16,948 nt of DNA from Lentisphaerota bacterium (GTDB lineage: Bacteria; Verrucomicrobiota; Kiritimatiellia; RFP12; UBA1067). The notes under the pieces were generated by a model. That model was not told the DNA's origin. It made no database searches and saw nothing but the letters and a program-made list of their open reading frames with translations. Numbering within the stretch: the first letter of the stretch is position 1; each line of letters begins with the position of its first letter. This document shows positions 14,414-16,948 of the stretch, piece after piece. The DNA lies in NCBI GenBank assembly GCA_022839525.1, contig JALHET010000016.1, positions 1 through 16,948 of the forward strand, read 5' to 3'. A program made the position numbers and the translations under genes.

Positions 14414-15628
14414 ATGATGTGTTGTTGTCTCTTGGCGGCGGCGCTTGCCGCGCTTCCGGTTCCTCAGGATGTGCCGGAACTGTTGCGCACCTTTGACGGG
14501 AAGGCGGTTTCTGACCGGGAAACGTGGGAGTCGGTCCGGAAGCCGGAGCTCCGCAAGCGTTTCCTCGAGACGATGTACGGCAAGCGTCCGGCCGCCGCAG
14601 AGCATCCGCAGGTGGCGTTCTCATCAGAAAGCGCCGACCGGACGATGATGGACGGCCAGGCCGTCCGGAAAAGAGTGCGGATTTCGTACGAGGGACCCTA
14701 TGGCTCCAATTCGTTTGTCGTGACGGCGTTCATTCCCAAGTCGGAAAAACCCGTGCCGTCGTTCGTCCTCATCTGTAACCGCGACGCTCAGAAAAACATC
14801 GATCCGGAACGGGTTGAGAAGTCCCCCTTCTGGCCGGCGGAGGAGATCGTGAAACGCGGTTATGCCGCCATCGCGTTCTTCAACGGCGACGTGGCGCCCG
14901 AGACCTACAATCCGGCCACGGCGTTCCTAAAGGGGGTCTTTCCGTGTTACGAGCAGCCGAAAGACCGCGGGGACATGAGTTGGGGAACGCTCTCCGCCTG
15001 GGCGTGGGGCGCCAGTCGCGTCATGGACTGGATCGAGACAGAACCGCTTCTCGATGCCGGACACGTGGCTGTCGTCGGCCATAGCCGGGGCGGAAAGACC
15101 TCTCTGCTGGCCGGAGCGACGGACGAGCGTTTCGCGATGACCTGCGTCAACTGTTCGGGCTGCGGAGGCGCGAAGCTGGCGCACATCGACTTGCCGGAAA
15201 GCGAGTACTACGCGCTTTTTCTCAGCAGTCGCGTCACCTACTGGTTCTGCGGCAAGTTCCAGCGCTGCTTCATGAACCGCGACCGTCCGATTTACCGTGC
15301 GGACGCCTGGCCGAAGGCCTGCGCTCCGCTCGACGTCGACCAGCACGAATGGGCGGCTCTGGTGGCGCCGCGCCTGCTGGCAATCGCCTCTGCCACCAAA
15401 GACAGCGCCGCAGGTCCCCTCGGCGAGTGGTGGACGGCCAAGCTGGCGTCTCCGGCCTGGGAGCTGTACGGAAAGAAGGGACTCGTGGGCGAAGCCTGGC
15501 CGAAGGCGGACTGTCCGCAACAGGAAGGCTGCGTCTCGTATCACCTGCGAGCCGGCGAGCATACGCTTTCGCTCTACGACTGGACGTGCTACATGGATTT
15601 CGCCGATCGTCATGGCTGGAGGCGATAA
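14414..15628 (+). CDS. CE15-type glucuronoyl esterase-like alpha/beta hydrolase
   Basis: A 404-residue protein with a short hydrophobic N-terminus (MMCCCLLAAALAALPVP) that may be a signal peptide. GGGAG-like site GGGAG (14403-14407) is six bases before ATG 14414; a second ATG at 14417 is equally possible. The features are those of the CE15/acetylxylan-esterase-like hydrolases: RKRFLETMYGKRP near residue 50, SFVLICNRD, WGTLSAWAWGASRVMDWIE, the nucleophile elbow VGHSRGGKTSL with S224, and the late catalytic histidine in GEHTLSLYDW (H383). The acid residue cannot be assigned by eye. CE15 enzymes cut ester bonds between glucuronic acid side chains of xylan and lignin or other alcohols. Following the DUF6067 pair, it suggests an esterified, uronic-acid-bearing substrate. 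Confidence 0.85.
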   Translation: MMCCCLLAAALAALPVPQDVPELLRTFDGKAVSDRETWESVRKPELRKRFLETMYGKRPAAAEHPQVAFSSESADRTMMDGQAVRKRVRISYEGPYGSNSFVVTAFIPKSEKPVPSFVLICNRDAQKNIDPERVEKSPFWPAEEIVKRGYAAIAFFNGDVAPETYNPATAFLKGVFPCYEQPKDRGDMSWGTLSAWAWGASRVMDWIETEPLLDAGHVAVVGHSRGGKTSLLAGATDERFAMTCVNCSGCGGAKLAHIDLPESEYYALFLSSRVTYWFCGKFQRCFMNRDRPIYRADAWPKACAPLDVDQHEWAALVAPRLLAIASATKDSAAGPLGEWWTAKLASPAWELYGKKGLVGEAWPKADCPQQEGCVSYHLRAGEHTLSLYDWTCYMDFADRHGWRR

Positions 15629-15656
15629 TGCCCCGAACAGTGACGGATACTTAATC

Positions 15657-15700
15657 AAAAAAAAGGCCTGTCCTCAAATTCCCACATGGGGTTCGGCCTT
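15657..15700 (-). terminator. Rho-independent terminator of the deacetylase gene
   Basis: On the minus strand AAGGCC (15700-15695) pairs with GGCCTT (15668-15663). The 26-base interval contains a small CCC/GGG hairpin. The stem runs into eight T residues (15664-15657). It starts three bases after the deacetylase stop. On the plus strand the following sequence TTACTTACCTT is a poor T-run, so termination of the convergent CE15 transcript here is less certain. Confidence 0.7.
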
Positions 15701-15702
15701 AC

Positions 15703-16948
15703 TTACCTTAGCCCCCTGACGACGACCCCCGACGCATCTGCCGCAGACAGAATCCGTTCGAGCCATTCGGTCTTCAGGCTAATCCCTTTCGCATCCGGCG
15801 CGATACCGTGAGAGACGAGGGAAAGCAGCTCGGCGCGCGAACCGGCACGGGTCATTGCCCGCAAGATGTCCTCGATGTCCGTATGATAGCTCTCGCCCAA
15901 GATGACGTTAGAGATGTTTCGCCCAGTCAGGTACTCACAAGCCGGGACGAAAAACGGATCCGCCTCGGCAACGGGATGCCACTGATCAAGCTTCTCGCCT
16001 TTCGGATCATAGGGATTTGGATTCTTCACGCCCGGAATCGAGCCGCGCAGGCGCGTAAACCCGTGTCGGGCGAATAGCGCGTCGGACGCCTCGCTGTGGC
16101 GACAGTTCGGATAGGCAAAAGAACGAATGGGGATACCCACGGCCTTGCAGGCGACGATCTGGGGCTTTATCTCGGCCTCCCAGTATCCCTCTTCGCCCAT
16201 TTCGGCGACGGCCGTATCGGCATTCCGGTGCCGTAAGCCGTGCAACGCGATCTCATGGCCCTGCCTCAGCGCCTTGCGGGCAAAGACGACGACATTCGTG
16301 TCGATCTCTCCGCTGATGCAGAACGTCGCTGTCGCCCCGTATCTCCCGAAGAGCGGGAAAGCGCGCTCCCAATCTGCCAGATTCCGGTCGTCGAAAGATA
16401 GCGCGACAACGCCATGATGCGGCCATGATGCGGCTTTGAGCGCACAATCCGCCGCACAACCGTCATAATCCGTCACCCGCAGGATGCCCCGGCGTTCCAT
16501 TTCGGCGATGCGGTCGAGATGCCGGGAGAACGACGCACGGTCGGGGAACGAACTCCAACCGCCATGATCCGCAGCCGAGACGCCATGGTGCAGGAGATCC
16601 ATCCGCAGACGGCCTTTCGCGACCGCATTCGTCACGACGTCTGCAACGCGATCCTGATTGGCTGACCCGAAGTTGTAACGCGTGACGTCCATCTGCCGAA
16701 GGTTCTCCTCGCGGCATAGACGCGCCGTCTCTTCGTTCTGCTGCATGTACGGCGCGCACATCAGCCGCGGCGCAAATCCCGTCCGGTCGGCGATCGCGTC
16801 TCGCGAACGGGCGATCTCGCGGCGAACCTCGTCCGTCTTTCCCGCCTTCAGGAGCGCCCGCAGGTTCGGATGGCTCGCCGTGTGTGTCGTCACTTCATGC
16901 CCGCGGCGGACGAGTTCGCGCACTTCGTCCCACGTCAGGTACGTTTCG
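15703..16948 (-). CDS. Polysaccharide deacetylase with two CE4/NodB domains (5' end beyond window)
   Basis: Open from the right edge to TAA 15705-15703, 414 codons visible; the true start lies outside. A GTG at 16923 is internal, because family sequence (TYLTWDEVRELVRRGHEVTT) continues upstream of it. The first domain shows the second NodB motif HTASHPNL and MCAPY as the motif-3 equivalent; its TFDDG lies beyond the edge. The second domain opens VVALSFDDR (about 16383-16409), then HEIALHGLRHRN and FAYPNCRHS. SFDDR instead of TFDDG keeps both aspartates. CE4 enzymes remove N- or O-acetyl groups from chitin oligomers, peptidoglycan, xylan or other glycans, using a metal held by Asp-His-His. Convergent with the CE15 gene and not in its operon; a role on the same glycan is only inferred. 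Confidence 0.85.
   Translation of the reverse strand, partial: ETYLTWDEVRELVRRGHEVTTHTASHPNLRALLKAGKTDEVRREIARSRDAIADRTGFAPRLMCAPYMQQNEETARLCREENLRQMDVTRYNFGSANQDRVADVVTNAVAKGRLRMDLLHHGVSAADHGGWSSFPDRASFSRHLDRIAEMERRGILRVTDYDGCAADCALKAASWPHHGVVALSFDDRNLADWERAFPLFGRYGATATFCISGEIDTNVVVFARKALRQGHEIALHGLRHRNADTAVAEMGEEGYWEAEIKPQIVACKAVGIPIRSFAYPNCRHSEASDALFARHGFTRLRGSIPGVKNPNPYDPKGEKLDQWHPVAEADPFFVPACEYLTGRNISNVILGESYHTDIEDILRAMTRAGSRAELLSLVSHGIAPDAKGISLKTEWLERILSAADASGVVVRGLR

Noticed and set aside
15663..15700. Solo IS terminal repeat (GGCCTGTCCTCAAATTCCC)
   Set aside because: It resembles the style of ISL3-type ends, but the paired arms plus eight T residues right after the deacetylase stop are fully explained as a terminator; no partner end was identified.
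1..16948. CRISPR arrays, rRNA genes, replication origins, intact IS elements
   Set aside because: No regularly spaced repeats, rRNA sequence, DnaA-box cluster or complete transposase was seen in the window.

Overview
The window looks like a chromosomal segment from an uncultured Gram-negative bacterium. A TonB-dependent outer-membrane receptor shows an outer membrane. The mix of LamG-fold secreted proteins, GH123-like (DUF6067) proteins and a CE15 esterase most resembles polysaccharide-degrading members of the PVC group (Kiritimatiellota, Lentisphaerota, Verrucomicrobiota). That placement is an inference from gene families, not a marker-gene result.

Left part (1-5200), housekeeping and uptake. 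A BtuB-like TonB-dependent receptor (minus strand, cut by the left edge) sits behind a complete cobalamin riboswitch and a good sigma70-type promoter. Glycogen/maltodextrin phosphorylase (glgP) is transcribed divergently from it. Downstream come a nested hairpin, then tRNA-Pro(CGG) with its own promoter and a rho-independent terminator.

Middle (5205-5968). Just after the tRNA is a decayed minus-strand reading frame that resembles the DUF4338/transposase proteins of insertion sequences. An AT-rich leader follows.

Right part (5969-15628), a secreted glycan-degradation cluster on the plus strand. A signal-peptide protein with three LamG-like domains is interrupted by an in-frame TGA before the third domain. 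Its last codon overlaps the start of the first of two tandem, paralogous DUF6067/GH123-like putative glycoside hydrolases, which share a perfect 60-bp block. Next come the 30-codon head of a truncated secreted-protein gene, a fragment of an ISL3-like transposase on the opposite strand, and a CE15-type glucuronoyl esterase-like protein. A convergent minus-strand gene with two polysaccharide-deacetylase (CE4) domains runs off the right edge, and a terminator separates it from the CE15 gene.

The likely joint role, by inference, is extracytoplasmic binding (LamG), cleavage (DUF6067 pair), de-esterification (CE15) and perhaps deacetylation (CE4) of a complex, possibly uronic-acid-containing or N-acetylated glycan. 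No SusC/SusD pair, sigma/anti-sigma pair or other transporter or regulator of this cluster lies in the window. IS remnants on both sides of the cluster and inside it suggest an accessory, rearranged region.
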